Shown here: positions 32,431 to 41,161 of the stretch, piece by piece
How the letters are laid out: each line of letters opens with the position of its first letter
Position numbering within the stretch: the stretch's first letter is position 1
Origin: CAXTSE01 sp964246985
GTDB lineage: Bacteria > Actinomycetota > Actinomycetes > Actinomycetales > Microbacteriaceae
Length of the DNA: 64,000 bases
Reading direction: 5' to 3'
Assembly: GCA_964246985.1 (NCBI GenBank)
Contig: CAXTSE010000007.1
Location: forward strand, 62,001-126,000
Notes under the pieces: generated by a model
The model's database searches: none
What the model was told of the DNA's origin: nothing
The model's input: only the letters and a program-made list of their open reading frames with translations
Translations under genes and position numbers: made by a program

Positions 32431-33881
32431 ACAAGGAGCTACGCAGGGTGAGCGTCGCGGTGCTCGTGATGTTCCTGGCACTGTTCGGATCGAGCACCGT
32501 CATCCAGGTGTTCCAGCAGGACAACCTGAAGGCGGACTCGCGCAACACGCGTACGCTGTACGCCAGCTTCTCGGCCGAGCGCGGTCCGATCCTGGTCGAC
32601 GGCCAGCCGATCGCGGTCTCCACACCGGTGGACGACGAGTACAAGTACCAGCGCAGCTACCCGCAGGGGGAGCTGTACTCCGCGGTCACCGGGTACTTCA
32701 CCCTCAACCAGGGCAACACGGGCATCGAGGGTGCGCTCAACGACTACCTCAGCGGCTCCGCCAACGAGCAGTTCCTCGACCAGCTCAACTCGATCGTCAG
32801 CGGTCAGAACCCGAAGGGCGCCGCCGTCGAGCTCACGATCGACCCGATCGTGCAGCAGGCCGCCTGGGACGCGCTCGGCAGCTACACCGGCGCCGTGGTC
32901 GCGCTCGACCCGAAGACGGGCGAGGTGCTGGCCATGGTGTCGAAGCCGACCTTCGACCCGAACGCGCTGGCGACCCACAACAACACCGACTTCTTCTCCA
33001 CCTACAACGGACTGATCGGCGACTCCGGCGATCCGCTCATCAACCGGGCCATTGCGGGCGACCTCAATCCTCCCGGCTCGACCTTCAAGCTCGTGGTGGC
33101 CGCGACCGCGCTCGAGAACGGACTGACCCCCGACACCGCGTTCCCTAATCCGGGCACGCTGACCCTCCCTCAGAGCGACCGATCGATCACCAACGCGGAG
33201 GGCGGCAGCTGCGGGGGAGGCGAGACCGCCACCATCGCGACCGCCCTGCGGCTCTCGTGCAACATCCCGTTCGCCCAGCTCGGCGCCCAGCTCGGCTACC
33301 CCCTGATCTCGCAGCAGGCCAGGGAATTCGGCTTCGGCGACGACAGCCTCCGCATCCCGATGGTCGTCGAGCCGAGCGTCTACCCGCCCACCGAGAGCAC
33401 CGCCGAGCTGATGCTGTCGTCGTTCGGTCAGGCCAGCGATCGCACGTCGCCCCTGCAGATGGCGATGGTGTCGGCCGCTGTGGCGAACGGTGGCCAGCTG
33501 ATGTATCCGAACCTCGTCGAGTCGATCACGGCGCCCGATCTGTCGGTGCTGCAGTCCTTCGAGCCGCGCGTCTACAGCACGCCGATGAGCGCTGCGAATG
33601 CGACGACACTGACCGGGATGATGGTGCAGGGTGTCGCCAACGGGGCCGCCAGTAATGCGAGAATCAGTGGGGTCGACGTCGCCGGCAAGACAGGCACAGC
33701 AGAGAACGGCGACACCGAGCCCTACACGCTCTGGTTCACCGGATTCGCTCCGGCCGACGATCCGCAGGTGGCGGTCGCGGTCGTGATCGAGGACGGCGGC
33801 GGTCAGGGGCAGTCGGCGTTCGGCAACAGGATCGCGGCGCCGATAGCACGACAGGTCATGGAGGCGGTGATAGGCAGATGA
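32427..33881 (+). CDS. pbpA: class B penicillin-binding protein PbpA
   Basis: A 484-residue transpeptidase with one N-terminal membrane anchor (residues 8-28), a dimerisation module, and the penicillin-binding domain. The motifs are S218-T-F-K221, S277-C-N279 and K421-T-G423. It cross-links the wall and works with RodA. It overlaps rodA by 4 nt and pknA by 4 nt. In mycobacteria PbpA is a substrate of PknB. Confidence 0.92.
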   Translation: MNKELRRVSVAVLVMFLALFGSSTVIQVFQQDNLKADSRNTRTLYASFSAERGPILVDGQPIAVSTPVDDEYKYQRSYPQGELYSAVTGYFTLNQGNTGIEGALNDYLSGSANEQFLDQLNSIVSGQNPKGAAVELTIDPIVQQAAWDALGSYTGAVVALDPKTGEVLAMVSKPTFDPNALATHNNTDFFSTYNGLIGDSGDPLINRAIAGDLNPPGSTFKLVVAATALENGLTPDTAFPNPGTLTLPQSDRSITNAEGGSCGGGETATIATALRLSCNIPFAQLGAQLGYPLISQQAREFGFGDDSLRIPMVVEPSVYPPTESTAELMLSSFGQASDRTSPLQMAMVSAAVANGGQLMYPNLVESITAPDLSVLQSFEPRVYSTPMSAANATTLTGMMVQGVANGAASNARISGVDVAGKTGTAENGDTEPYTLWFTGFAPADDPQVAVAVVIEDGGGQGQSAFGNRIAAPIARQVMEAVIGR

Positions 33882-35545
33882 GACCCTCGAGCGGCATCAC
33901 CTTCGGCGGCCGGTACCAGCTGTCGTCCCGCATCGCCATCGGCGGCATGGGCGAGGTCTGGCAGGCCACCGACCTCGTCATCGGCCGCACCGTCGCCATC
34001 AAGATCCTCAAGGACGAGTACCTCGGAGACCCCGGCTTCCTCGAGCGCTTCCGCGCGGAGGCCCGTCACGCCGCGCTCGTGAACCACGAGGGCATCGCCA
34101 ACGTCTTCGACTACGGCGAAGAGGACGGCTCCGCCTACCTCGTCATGGAGCTGGTGCCCGGCGAGGCGCTGAGCTCGGTGCTCGAGCGCGAGCGCGTGCT
34201 GCCGACCGACAAGGTCCTCGACTACGTGGCTCAGACGGCGTCCGCGCTGCAGGCCGCGCACGCCGCCGGCCTGGTGCACCGCGACATCAAGCCGGGCAAC
34301 CTCCTCATCACGCCCGACGGCCGGGTCAAGATCACCGACTTCGGCATCGCGCGGATCGCAGACCAGGTGCCGCTGACCGCCACCGGTCAGGTGATGGGCA
34401 CCGTGCAGTACCTGTCGCCGGAGCAGGCCAGCGGACACCCCGCCTCGCCGACCACCGACATCTACTCCCTCGGCATCGTCGCGTACGAGGCCCTCGCCGG
34501 ACGTCGGCCGTTCACGGGCGAGTCGCAGGTCGCGATCGCGATGGCCCAGATCAACGAGGCGCCGCCCGAGCTGCCGGTCACCGTCGCCGAGCCGGTGCGC
34601 AACCTCGTCTACGCGTGCATCGCCAAGAAGCCGGAGGAGCGCCCGACCACCGCCGCCAACCTGGCGCGCGCTGCGCAGGCCCTCCGACGCGGCGACGTCG
34701 CTGCAGCAGTCGCGGCCGTGCCCGCCATCGCGCACGACGACGCCTTCACGACGCGATTCCTGCCCGTCGCCCAGGCGGGAGGCGCCACCTCCGCCACGCG
34801 GGTGCTCTCGGCGGCCGACCGCGAGCAGCTTCCGGCGACCAGCCAGCTCGACATCGAGCAGCGCCGGCGCAGCCCGTGGATGTGGCCCCTCATCGCCATC
34901 GTCTCGGTGCTCGCCGTCGCCCTCATCGCGATCATCATCGTGTTCGCTGTGCGGCCGACGCCGACACCCACACCCGAGCCGACCGGCACCACGCCGCCCA
35001 GCCAGACGCCGACCCCGACGCCGACTGCCACGGTCGTCTCGCTGGTCGCCACGGACTACGTGAACCAGCCGTTCCCGGATGTCGAGGCGGCGCTGATCGC
35101 CCTGGGCCTCGGCGTCAACCGGATCGACGGCCCCGTCGCCAACTCCCCGGAGCAGTCGGGCCTCGTCTCGAGCATCACGCCCACGGGGAACGTCGAGAAG
35201 GGCCGCGAGATCGCGGTCTCGGTGTACCAGGACTACCCCGGACCGCCGGCTCCCTCGGCTCCGACGTCCGACACGTCCGCTCCCGAGCAGGACGAGTCGT
35301 TCACCATCTCGTGGTCGGCCTACAACTCCTGCCCCGCCGGGCATGCGCTGTCGGGCTACACGCTGAACCTCTCGGGCCTCTCGTTCTCGTCGGGTGGGAA
35401 CCCGTTCCCGGTCGGCACCACCTCCGCAGAGGTGACCCCGACGGCGTTCGGGCCGGTCAGCGCCACCCTCAACGCGCTCTGCACCGACCTGCAGTCGCCG
35501 GCGTCTCCGGCTCTGAGCCTCAACGCGTCGCCGCCTACCCCCTGA
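33878..35545 (+). CDS. pknA: Ser/Thr protein kinase PknA with extracellular domains
   Basis: A 555-residue receptor kinase. The kinase domain (residues 11-270) has GGMGEV, catalytic HRD at 134-136, DFG from D154 and an SPEQ block. A transmembrane helix lies near 334-357. Outside it has a Thr/Pro linker, one PASTA-like domain (about 385-450) and a C-terminal domain of about 95 residues with two Cys (NSCPAGH and ALCTD). Mycobacterial PknA lacks PASTA, so this layout is different. The ATG overlaps the pbpA stop. Confidence 0.88.
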   Translation: MRPSSGITFGGRYQLSSRIAIGGMGEVWQATDLVIGRTVAIKILKDEYLGDPGFLERFRAEARHAALVNHEGIANVFDYGEEDGSAYLVMELVPGEALSSVLERERVLPTDKVLDYVAQTASALQAAHAAGLVHRDIKPGNLLITPDGRVKITDFGIARIADQVPLTATGQVMGTVQYLSPEQASGHPASPTTDIYSLGIVAYEALAGRRPFTGESQVAIAMAQINEAPPELPVTVAEPVRNLVYACIAKKPEERPTTAANLARAAQALRRGDVAAAVAAVPAIAHDDAFTTRFLPVAQAGGATSATRVLSAADREQLPATSQLDIEQRRRSPWMWPLIAIVSVLAVALIAIIIVFAVRPTPTPTPEPTGTTPPSQTPTPTPTATVVSLVATDYVNQPFPDVEAALIALGLGVNRIDGPVANSPEQSGLVSSITPTGNVEKGREIAVSVYQDYPGPPAPSAPTSDTSAPEQDESFTISWSAYNSCPAGHALSGYTLNLSGLSFSSGGNPFPVGTTSAEVTPTAFGPVSATLNALCTDLQSPASPALSLNASPPTP

Positions 35546-35609
35546 CCAGGAGTTCAAGGCGGCTACGGCTACACTGACAGGGGTTTCGGCAAGCGGAGAA
35601 GAGGCGAGA

Positions 35610-37340
35610 ATGACGGACGGGCTGGCAACAGACATCCGCCTGCTCGCGGGCCGCTACCAGATCGGCGAGCTGCTCGGTCGAGGGGGTATGGCCGACGTCC
35701 ACCTCGGCACCGACGCCCGCCTCGGCCGCAAGGTCGCGGTCAAGCTGCTCAAGCCCTCGCTCGCCAACGACCCGGCGTTCCGCACTCGGTTCCGGCAGGA
35801 GGCGCAGGCCGCCGCCCGCATGGCGCACCCCACGATCGTGCGGGTCTACGACGCGGGCGAGGAGACGGTCCGCGACGCGTCCGGCGCCGAGATCCAGGTG
35901 CCCTTCATCGTCATGGAGCGCGTGCAGGGCCGCCTGCTCAAGGACGTCATCGCCGAGGGCCCCCTCCCCGCCGACGAGGCGATACGGATCACGCAGGGCG
36001 TGCTGACCGCCCTCGAGTACTCGCACCGCGCCGGCGTGGTGCACCGCGACATCAAGCCCGGCAACATCATGGTCACCACCGCCGGGCAGGTGAAGGTGAT
36101 GGACTTCGGCATCGCCCGCGCCATCTCGGATTCGTCGGCCACGATCGCGCAGACGAGCGCGATCCTCGGCACGGCTCAGTACTTCTCGCCGGAGCAGGCT
36201 CGCGGCGAGGGCGTCGACGCCCGCACCGACCTGTACTCGACCGGCGTCGTGCTCTACGAGATGCTCACGGGTCGCCCGCCGTTCCGCGGCGACACGGCCG
36301 TCGCCACCGCCTACCAGCACGTCAGCGAGCAGCCTGTCGCGCCCAACGCGATAAACCCGGCGGTCTCGCCCGCGGTCAACGCCGTGGTGCTCCGCGCCCT
36401 CGCGAAGGACCGTGGCGACCGCTTCCAGACGGCCACCGAGTTCAGCGAGGATCTGCAGATCGCCGGCGCGGGCAAGGTGCCCGACGGCCGCCCCGGCGAC
36501 GACTTCAACGCCGCGCTCTTCGGAGTGAACCCGACGTCGGCGACGACGTCCGAGGCGACGCTCCGCCGACTCGCGAACGCCGACGACCAGGCCGATCGCA
36601 CCCCGCGCACGCAGAGCCGCCCGCCCGCCGCGTGGGTGTGGGCCGTCATCACCCTGCTCGCGGTGGTCATCGCCGCCGCCGCCTTCTGGATCGTCGCGCT
36701 CCAGCCGACGCAGCTCGTGCCGCCGAGCGCCGCGGTCGAGGTGCCCGACATCGTCGGAGAGAACTGGCCCGACGCCGGCAACGAGCTCGTCGCACTCGGC
36801 CTGAAGCCCGACGAGGTCACGCAGCCGAGCGACGTGCCCGCCGGGCAGGTCATCTCGACGGACCCCGAGGCGGGAACCAAGGTCGGCACCGGCATCGAGG
36901 TGCGCGTGATCGTGTCGTCCGGGCCGCCGACCGTCGCTCTCATCGGCCTCACGTTCCGTGCCGAGGCAGACGCCATCGCGGCGGTCCAGGCCGCCGGCCT
37001 CGTCTACGGCGTGACCAACCAGACATACTCAGCCAACGTGCCGGCGGGACAGGTCGTCGGGGTGCAGCTCCCGCCTGACGAGACCCTCATCACCAGCGCC
37101 CAGCAGGTCGTGCAGGGCTCGACCGTCAACCTGGTCGTGTCGAACGGGCTCATCCAGATCCCCGATGTCGCCGGCCAGACCTTCACCGACGCGCAAGCGC
37201 TGCTCACCGGGAGCCAGTACCAGCTCTCCGTGACACAGAAGCCCGACGTCGGGTGCACCGGTCAGCTCGTGACGGCCCAGTCGATCGTCGGCGATCAGCC
37301 GCAGAAGTCGACGGTCACCCTCACCTACTGCGCCGGCTGA
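35610..37340 (+). CDS. pknB: Ser/Thr protein kinase PknB with PASTA repeats
   Basis: A 576-residue receptor kinase. The kinase domain (15-280) has GRGGMADVHLG, HRD at 145-147 and DFG from D165. A transmembrane helix is near 342-364, followed by three PASTA domains (about 375-445, 447-510 and 511-576), which bind muropeptides or lipid II. Only three repeats are present, against four in Mycobacterium. A TACACT box lies 39-44 nt before the ATG in the 64-bp gap after pknA, so an extra promoter may exist. Confidence 0.92.
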   Translation: MTDGLATDIRLLAGRYQIGELLGRGGMADVHLGTDARLGRKVAVKLLKPSLANDPAFRTRFRQEAQAAARMAHPTIVRVYDAGEETVRDASGAEIQVPFIVMERVQGRLLKDVIAEGPLPADEAIRITQGVLTALEYSHRAGVVHRDIKPGNIMVTTAGQVKVMDFGIARAISDSSATIAQTSAILGTAQYFSPEQARGEGVDARTDLYSTGVVLYEMLTGRPPFRGDTAVATAYQHVSEQPVAPNAINPAVSPAVNAVVLRALAKDRGDRFQTATEFSEDLQIAGAGKVPDGRPGDDFNAALFGVNPTSATTSEATLRRLANADDQADRTPRTQSRPPAAWVWAVITLLAVVIAAAAFWIVALQPTQLVPPSAAVEVPDIVGENWPDAGNELVALGLKPDEVTQPSDVPAGQVISTDPEAGTKVGTGIEVRVIVSSGPPTVALIGLTFRAEADAIAAVQAAGLVYGVTNQTYSANVPAGQVVGVQLPPDETLITSAQQVVQGSTVNLVVSNGLIQIPDVAGQTFTDAQALLTGSQYQLSVTQKPDVGCTGQLVTAQSIVGDQPQKSTVTLTYCAG

Positions 37341-37355
37341 GGCTCTCGTCAGCCG
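37334..37355. terminator. bidirectional terminator at convergent stop codons
   Basis: CGGCTGA (37334-37340) pairs with TCAGCCG (37349-37355) over 8 nt. The two arms contain the stop codons of pknB and of the amidotransferase gene. Confidence 0.6.
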
Positions 37356-37987
37356 AGCTTGACTAGCGGGCTCAGCTCGCTCGCCCGGACAGCCGCATCC
37401 GCGAGGCCGACGGTCTCGAGCCAGTTGCCGAGCATGCGGTAGCCGCCCTCGGTCAGCACGGACTCGGGGTGGAACTGCACCCCGTACAGCGGGGCCTCGC
37501 GGTGACGCAGACCCATGATGATCCCGCCCTGGGTGCGGGAGGTGACCTCGAGCGAGTCGGGAACGGTCTCGGCGACGACCGCGAGCGAGTGGTAGCGGGT
37601 CGCCCGGAACGGCTGGGGCACGCCGTCGTAGAACTCGCTGTCGTCGTGCCGGATGAGCGACGTCTTGCCGTGCATGAGCTCGTCGGCGTGGGTGACCGTC
37701 GCACCCATCGCCTCGGCGATCGCCTGGTGGCCGAGGCAGACGCCGAGGAGCGGCGATCCAGCGTCGAGCGCGGCATGGACGATCGGGATCGACACCCCGG
37801 CCGACGCCGGAGTGCCCGGCCCCGGCGAGAGGAGGACCGCATCGTAGGAGGCGATGCGGTCGGCCGCCTCGCCCTCGTCGAAGGCGTCGTTGCGCACCAC
37901 GTCGGTCTCGGCCCCCAGCTGCAGCAGGTAGCCGTTGAGGGTGTAGACGAAGCTGTCGTAGTTGTCTACGACGAGCACCTTGGTCAT
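37349..37987 (-). CDS. glutamine amidotransferase, anthranilate/aminodeoxychorismate synthase component II
   Basis: A 212-residue class I amidotransferase with the nucleophile Cys in LGVCLGHQA, and His/Glu in QFHPES. LLSPGPGTP is the oxyanion block. It supplies ammonia from glutamine to a TrpE- or PabB-type subunit, which is not in the window. Actinobacteria commonly carry this gene beside pknB. Whether it works in tryptophan or folate synthesis cannot be decided. It ends the sortase transcription unit, overlapping the 53-residue gene by 4 nt. Confidence 0.88.
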   Translation of the reverse strand: MTKVLVVDNYDSFVYTLNGYLLQLGAETDVVRNDAFDEGEAADRIASYDAVLLSPGPGTPASAGVSIPIVHAALDAGSPLLGVCLGHQAIAEAMGATVTHADELMHGKTSLIRHDDSEFYDGVPQPFRATRYHSLAVVAETVPDSLEVTSRTQGGIIMGLRHREAPLYGVQFHPESVLTEGGYRMLGNWLETVGLADAAVRASELSPLVKLG

Positions 37988-38145
37988 GTCGCCTCCACGG
38001 TGACGTCCTGCGGGGCGATGAACTGGTCTATGTAGGGGAAGACCCAGGTGACGAGGGCGAACAGCACGGCCGCCAGGAGGACGAGCACGATCGCGAGCCT
38101 CGCGAACCAGGGGCCCGGGAGGACGCGCCAGAGCGCCGCGTACAT
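37984..38145 (-). CDS. 53-residue membrane protein between sortase and amidotransferase
   Basis: A 53-residue protein with one transmembrane helix (ARLAIVLVLLAAVLFALVTW, about residues 15-34) and a short C-terminal tail. It overlaps the sortase stop by one base and the amidotransferase start by 4 nt, so it is translated as part of the same unit. Function unknown; a sortase partner is possible only by context. Confidence 0.75.
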   Translation of the reverse strand: MYAALWRVLPGPWFARLAIVLVLLAAVLFALVTWVFPYIDQFIAPQDVTVEAT

Positions 38146-38918
38146 CAGGTGCCCCCGTTGACGGTCGCGGCGATCTCGGCAGGCGGCCCGTCGGCTCGCG
38201 GCACGAACGTGTCGTAGATGCTGTACGCGATGATGCGCTCCTGCGCCGAGAACAGCGGATTGCAGCTGGTCATGGTCAGCAGCCGGTCGACGGCCGGGAC
38301 ACCCTCGGTCTGCGGCACAGGTGCGACGACGCCCACCCCGGTGGGCTGCACGTACTCCAGGTTGCGGAACGTGTACTGGTACCAGCCGTCGGCGGTCTCG
38401 ATGAAGATGTGGTCGCCCGCGCGCAGCTCGTTGATGAGGTTGAACGGCTTGCCGTAGCTGGTGCGGTGAGCGGCCACCGCGAAGTTGCCGACCTCTCCGG
38501 GTAGCTGGCTGGTGGGGTAGTGGCCGATCTCGCCCTTGTTGAGGACCGCTCTGGTGCCGGTGCCCTCGGCGATCGGGCGGTAGAAGTCCGCACCGAAACG
38601 CGGCACGATCATCAGCGCGAACACCGCCTGGTCCGCAGGCTTCGCGATCACCGGGGGTGCCTCGGGCGTGCCCTCGACCGCGGTCGACACGTCCTTCTGC
38701 CACTCGTCCGCCTGCTCCAGCGACGTGTCGTGCAACTGGTTTCCGACCACGAGGTCGTTGAACCAGAGCTGCCAACCCAGGAACAGCAGCACGCCGACCC
38801 CCGCGGTGATCAGCAGCTCGCCGAGCACGCCCGTGACGGTCAGTCGACGGCGTCGGGGCGCGGGCCTGCCGGCGGTCGCGGCGCGGCGTCCCGTGCGTCC
38901 CCCATCCGGCTCGGTCAT
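38145..38918 (-). CDS. class E sortase
   Basis: A 257-residue transpeptidase with a basic N-terminus, one membrane anchor (about residues 31-53), and the sortase domain. The catalytic residues are His151 in VAAHRTSYG, Cys219 in TMTSCNP and Arg near 227 in QERIIAY. Class E sortases fix LAxTG-tagged proteins to peptidoglycan in high-GC actinobacteria, and the protein at 235-2133 ends in LALTGQ. The start chosen has TAGAAT 7 nt upstream; a longer reading frame would add about 69 residues with no membrane or family features. Confidence 0.88.
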   Translation of the reverse strand: MTEPDGGRTGRRAATAGRPAPRRRRLTVTGVLGELLITAGVGVLLFLGWQLWFNDLVVGNQLHDTSLEQADEWQKDVSTAVEGTPEAPPVIAKPADQAVFALMIVPRFGADFYRPIAEGTGTRAVLNKGEIGHYPTSQLPGEVGNFAVAAHRTSYGKPFNLINELRAGDHIFIETADGWYQYTFRNLEYVQPTGVGVVAPVPQTEGVPAVDRLLTMTSCNPLFSAQERIIAYSIYDTFVPRADGPPAEIAATVNGGT

Positions 38919-38925
38919 GCGCTCG

Positions 38926-38987
38926 ATTCTAAGCGCTCCACCCGCACGGGGCGCTGTGGTGGTGTGCCCACCCGCATCCGTTAGAAT
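38926..38987. promoter_or_regulatory. divergent sortase/crgA promoters
   Basis: TAGAAT on the minus strand (38931-38926) is 7 nt from the sortase ATG, and TAGAAT on the plus strand (38982-38987) is 7 nt from the crgA ATG. Both predict leaderless transcripts. No strong -35 boxes are visible. Confidence 0.55.
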
Positions 38988-38994
38988 CTGGGGC

Positions 38995-39240
38995 ATGGCA
39001 CGCCCCAAGTCCGACCCGAAGCCCAAGCCCGCGCTCAGCGAGTCGACCGGCGCGGACGTGCCCAACCCGATCTGGTTCAAGCCCGTCATGTTCGGCTTCA
39101 TGCTGCTCGGCCTGGTCTGGATCATCGTGTTCTACCTGAGCCAGGGGTCGCTGCCGATCCCGAGCCTCGAGAGCTGGAACATCCTGATCGGCTTCGGGAT
39201 CATGTTCATCGGTTTTATGATGACGACCCGCTGGCGCTGA
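38995..39240 (+). CDS. crgA: cell division protein CrgA
   Basis: An 81-residue protein with a basic, Pro/Lys-rich N-terminus (ARPKSDPKPKP) and two transmembrane helices. Its end is MFIGFMMTTRWR, the conserved CrgA ending. CrgA binds FtsZ and FtsI-type proteins at the septum in actinobacteria. It lies near the kinase operon, as in Mycobacterium and Streptomyces. Confidence 0.93.
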   Translation: MARPKSDPKPKPALSESTGADVPNPIWFKPVMFGFMLLGLVWIIVFYLSQGSLPIPSLESWNILIGFGIMFIGFMMTTRWR

Positions 39241-39290
39241 CCCGTCCGTCTCCCTCCACCCCGGTCCTCCGCGAATCACACGCGTGTAAT

Positions 39291-39321
39291 TCCTCCACAC
39301 TGTGGACGAACCTGTGGATAA
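39291..39321. other. DnaA-box-like cluster outside the origin
   Basis: In 31 bp there are TGTGGATAA (39313-39321, exact reverse complement of the TTATCCACA consensus), TGTGGACGA (39301-39309) and TCCTCCACA (39291-39299). They lie in the 99 bp between crgA and the rhomboid gene, about 12 kb from dnaA. The rest of that spacer shows nothing else. Confidence 0.5.
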
Positions 39322-39339
39322 TCCTGGCTGGAGCCGCGC

Positions 39340-40236
39340 TCAGGCGTAGCTGAACGATGGAGCCGTGACCACGCAGGCCACGCACACCAGGGCCAGTGCC
39401 ACACCGACGCCGATGAGGCCGGCGACCTGGGCTCGCTGCAGCTCGCGTCGTCGTGTGCGCACGTAGATCACGCCGACGACGGCGCCCACGATCAGCCCGC
39501 CCAGGTGGGCCTGCCACGCGATGTTGGGCACGAAGAACCCGATCGCGAGGTTCAGCACCACCACCACGACGATCTGCTGGAAGGGGATGCCCATCGCCTT
39601 CCGCATGAGCAGCAGAGCGCCCATCAGGCCGAAGATCGCACCGGAGGCCCCGAGCGAGAGGCTTGCCGCCTGCTGCAGGGACACTCCCGCCAGGAGCTGC
39701 ACCTGGTAGTCGACGACCATCGCGACGTTCCCCCCGACGGCGGCCAGCAGGTAGAGGACGGCGAACCGCCAGCGCCCGAGGAACCCCTCGAGCGTCGGAC
39801 CGAAGATGTAGAGCGCGTACATGTTGAACAGCAGGTGCACGAGCGGCAGCGACTGCGAATGCAGGAACGCCGATGTCAGAAGACGCCACGGCTCGGTCGT
39901 GATGAGCGGTGCGTACATCGCGAACTCCGTTGCGACGCCGGTACCGCTCAGCCACTGGGCGCCGTAGACCAGGACGCAGAGCCCGATCAGCACATATGTC
40001 ACGATCGGACGGCCCGACGGTCGCAGGGCCCGCACGAATCCGGGTGCGCGGCGCGGTGCCGTGGCACGGCCCTCGGCGATGCACTCCGGGCACTGCACGC
40101 CGACAGCGGCGACCGTCTGGCAGTCGGGGCAGATCGGCCGACCGCAGCGCTGGCAGCTCACATAGGTGATGCGGTCCGGGTGCCGGTAGCAGCGCGGTGC
40201 AGCATCCACGGCCGCCGTGGGGGTCGGATCTGTCAT
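39340..40236 (-). CDS. rhomboid intramembrane serine protease
   Basis: A 298-residue protein with an N-terminal zinc-binding B-box-like module (CQRCGRPICPDC and CPEC, residues 16-52) and six to seven helices. The catalytic Ser198 is in GASGAIFG and His244 in AHLGG. HLLFNMYALYIFGP gives the His and Asn of loop 1/helix 2. It cleaves membrane proteins within their transmembrane helices. A related but apparently inactive copy is next to it. Confidence 0.9.
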   Translation of the reverse strand: MTDPTPTAAVDAAPRCYRHPDRITYVSCQRCGRPICPDCQTVAAVGVQCPECIAEGRATAPRRAPGFVRALRPSGRPIVTYVLIGLCVLVYGAQWLSGTGVATEFAMYAPLITTEPWRLLTSAFLHSQSLPLVHLLFNMYALYIFGPTLEGFLGRWRFAVLYLLAAVGGNVAMVVDYQVQLLAGVSLQQAASLSLGASGAIFGLMGALLLMRKAMGIPFQQIVVVVVLNLAIGFFVPNIAWQAHLGGLIVGAVVGVIYVRTRRRELQRAQVAGLIGVGVALALVCVACVVTAPSFSYA

Positions 40237-40252
40237 CTCGCCACCGCCGACA

Positions 40253-41161
40253 TCACAGGACCAGCGAGCGCACGACCGCCAGCACGACCGCGCCGACGAC
40301 GGCGGCGGCGGTGATCGCGTAGGCGGTGCGCACGCGGGTGTCCTCGTAGCGGCGGAGCAGCACCATCACGCCGACGCCGGCGAGCAGACCCCCGACGAGG
40401 CCCGCCAGGTTGCCACCGAGAACGATGTTGATCAGCAGGATGATGCCGACCATGATCAGCTGCCGGGTGCGAGCCTGCGGGTACGACCAGACCTGCACGA
40501 CCGACGCGCCGATCAGGCCGAACAGCCCTCCCGTGAGGCCGAAGTAGATCGAGCCCGTGAGCACCGTGAGCGCGGCCGCGAACGCCGAGGACGCGAAGAA
40601 GATGAACAGGAACTGTCGCCGCCCGACCTGCGCCTCGAACGGCCGCGCGATCAGGACGAAGAAGATCAGGCTGATCAGCACCGAGAGGACAGCGGTCGAC
40701 GGGTAGACGGCCGCGGACAGGACGAACCGCCACACCTGCCAGGCGACCGAGGGGTCGGCCGCGAGGAGCACGAAGATCAGGTTCGACGTCACGGCGTTCA
40801 CGATGAACACGGCGACCACCGCGGCGAGGATGATCCACGTCGTCGCGAGCCCTGTCGAGCCCTCTGGACGCACGTACTCCATGACCACCTGAAGCCAGCG
40901 CGGACGCTCGCGCTGCGACGACGCCCGAGCGCGGGCCTTCGCGGTCGCCTTGCGCTTCGGGGGAGCGGCATTCGTGGACGTCCACTGCACCGATCCGCCG
41001 GTCTCACGCACGCAGTCCGGGCAGCGGACACCCGAGGGTGTCAGGATCTGGCACTCCGGGCAGATGGTGCGCCCGCAGCGCTGGCACAGCGTCCAGCTGT
41101 CGCGGTCGGGGTGGCGGTAGCAGACCGACGGGTCGAGCGACGACGCCTCGGGCGGCGTCAC
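40253..41161 (-). CDS. rhomboid-family protein without catalytic residues
   Basis: A 302-residue paralogue of the neighbouring rhomboid with the same zinc-binding N-terminus (CQRCGRTICPEC, CPDC) and a basic linker (KRKATAKARARASSQRE). The GxSG serine motif reads GLTGGLFG (Ser replaced by Thr), and the helix-6 His motif reads GNLAGLVGG (no His). It therefore looks like a pseudo-protease, comparable in principle to iRhoms, that may bind and not cut membrane proteins. It starts with GTG overlapping the cyclophilin stop by 4 nt. Confidence 0.85.
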   Translation of the reverse strand: MTPPEASSLDPSVCYRHPDRDSWTLCQRCGRTICPECQILTPSGVRCPDCVRETGGSVQWTSTNAAPPKRKATAKARARASSQRERPRWLQVVMEYVRPEGSTGLATTWIILAAVVAVFIVNAVTSNLIFVLLAADPSVAWQVWRFVLSAAVYPSTAVLSVLISLIFFVLIARPFEAQVGRRQFLFIFFASSAFAAALTVLTGSIYFGLTGGLFGLIGASVVQVWSYPQARTRQLIMVGIILLINIVLGGNLAGLVGGLLAGVGVMVLLRRYEDTRVRTAYAITAAAVVGAVVLAVVRSLVL

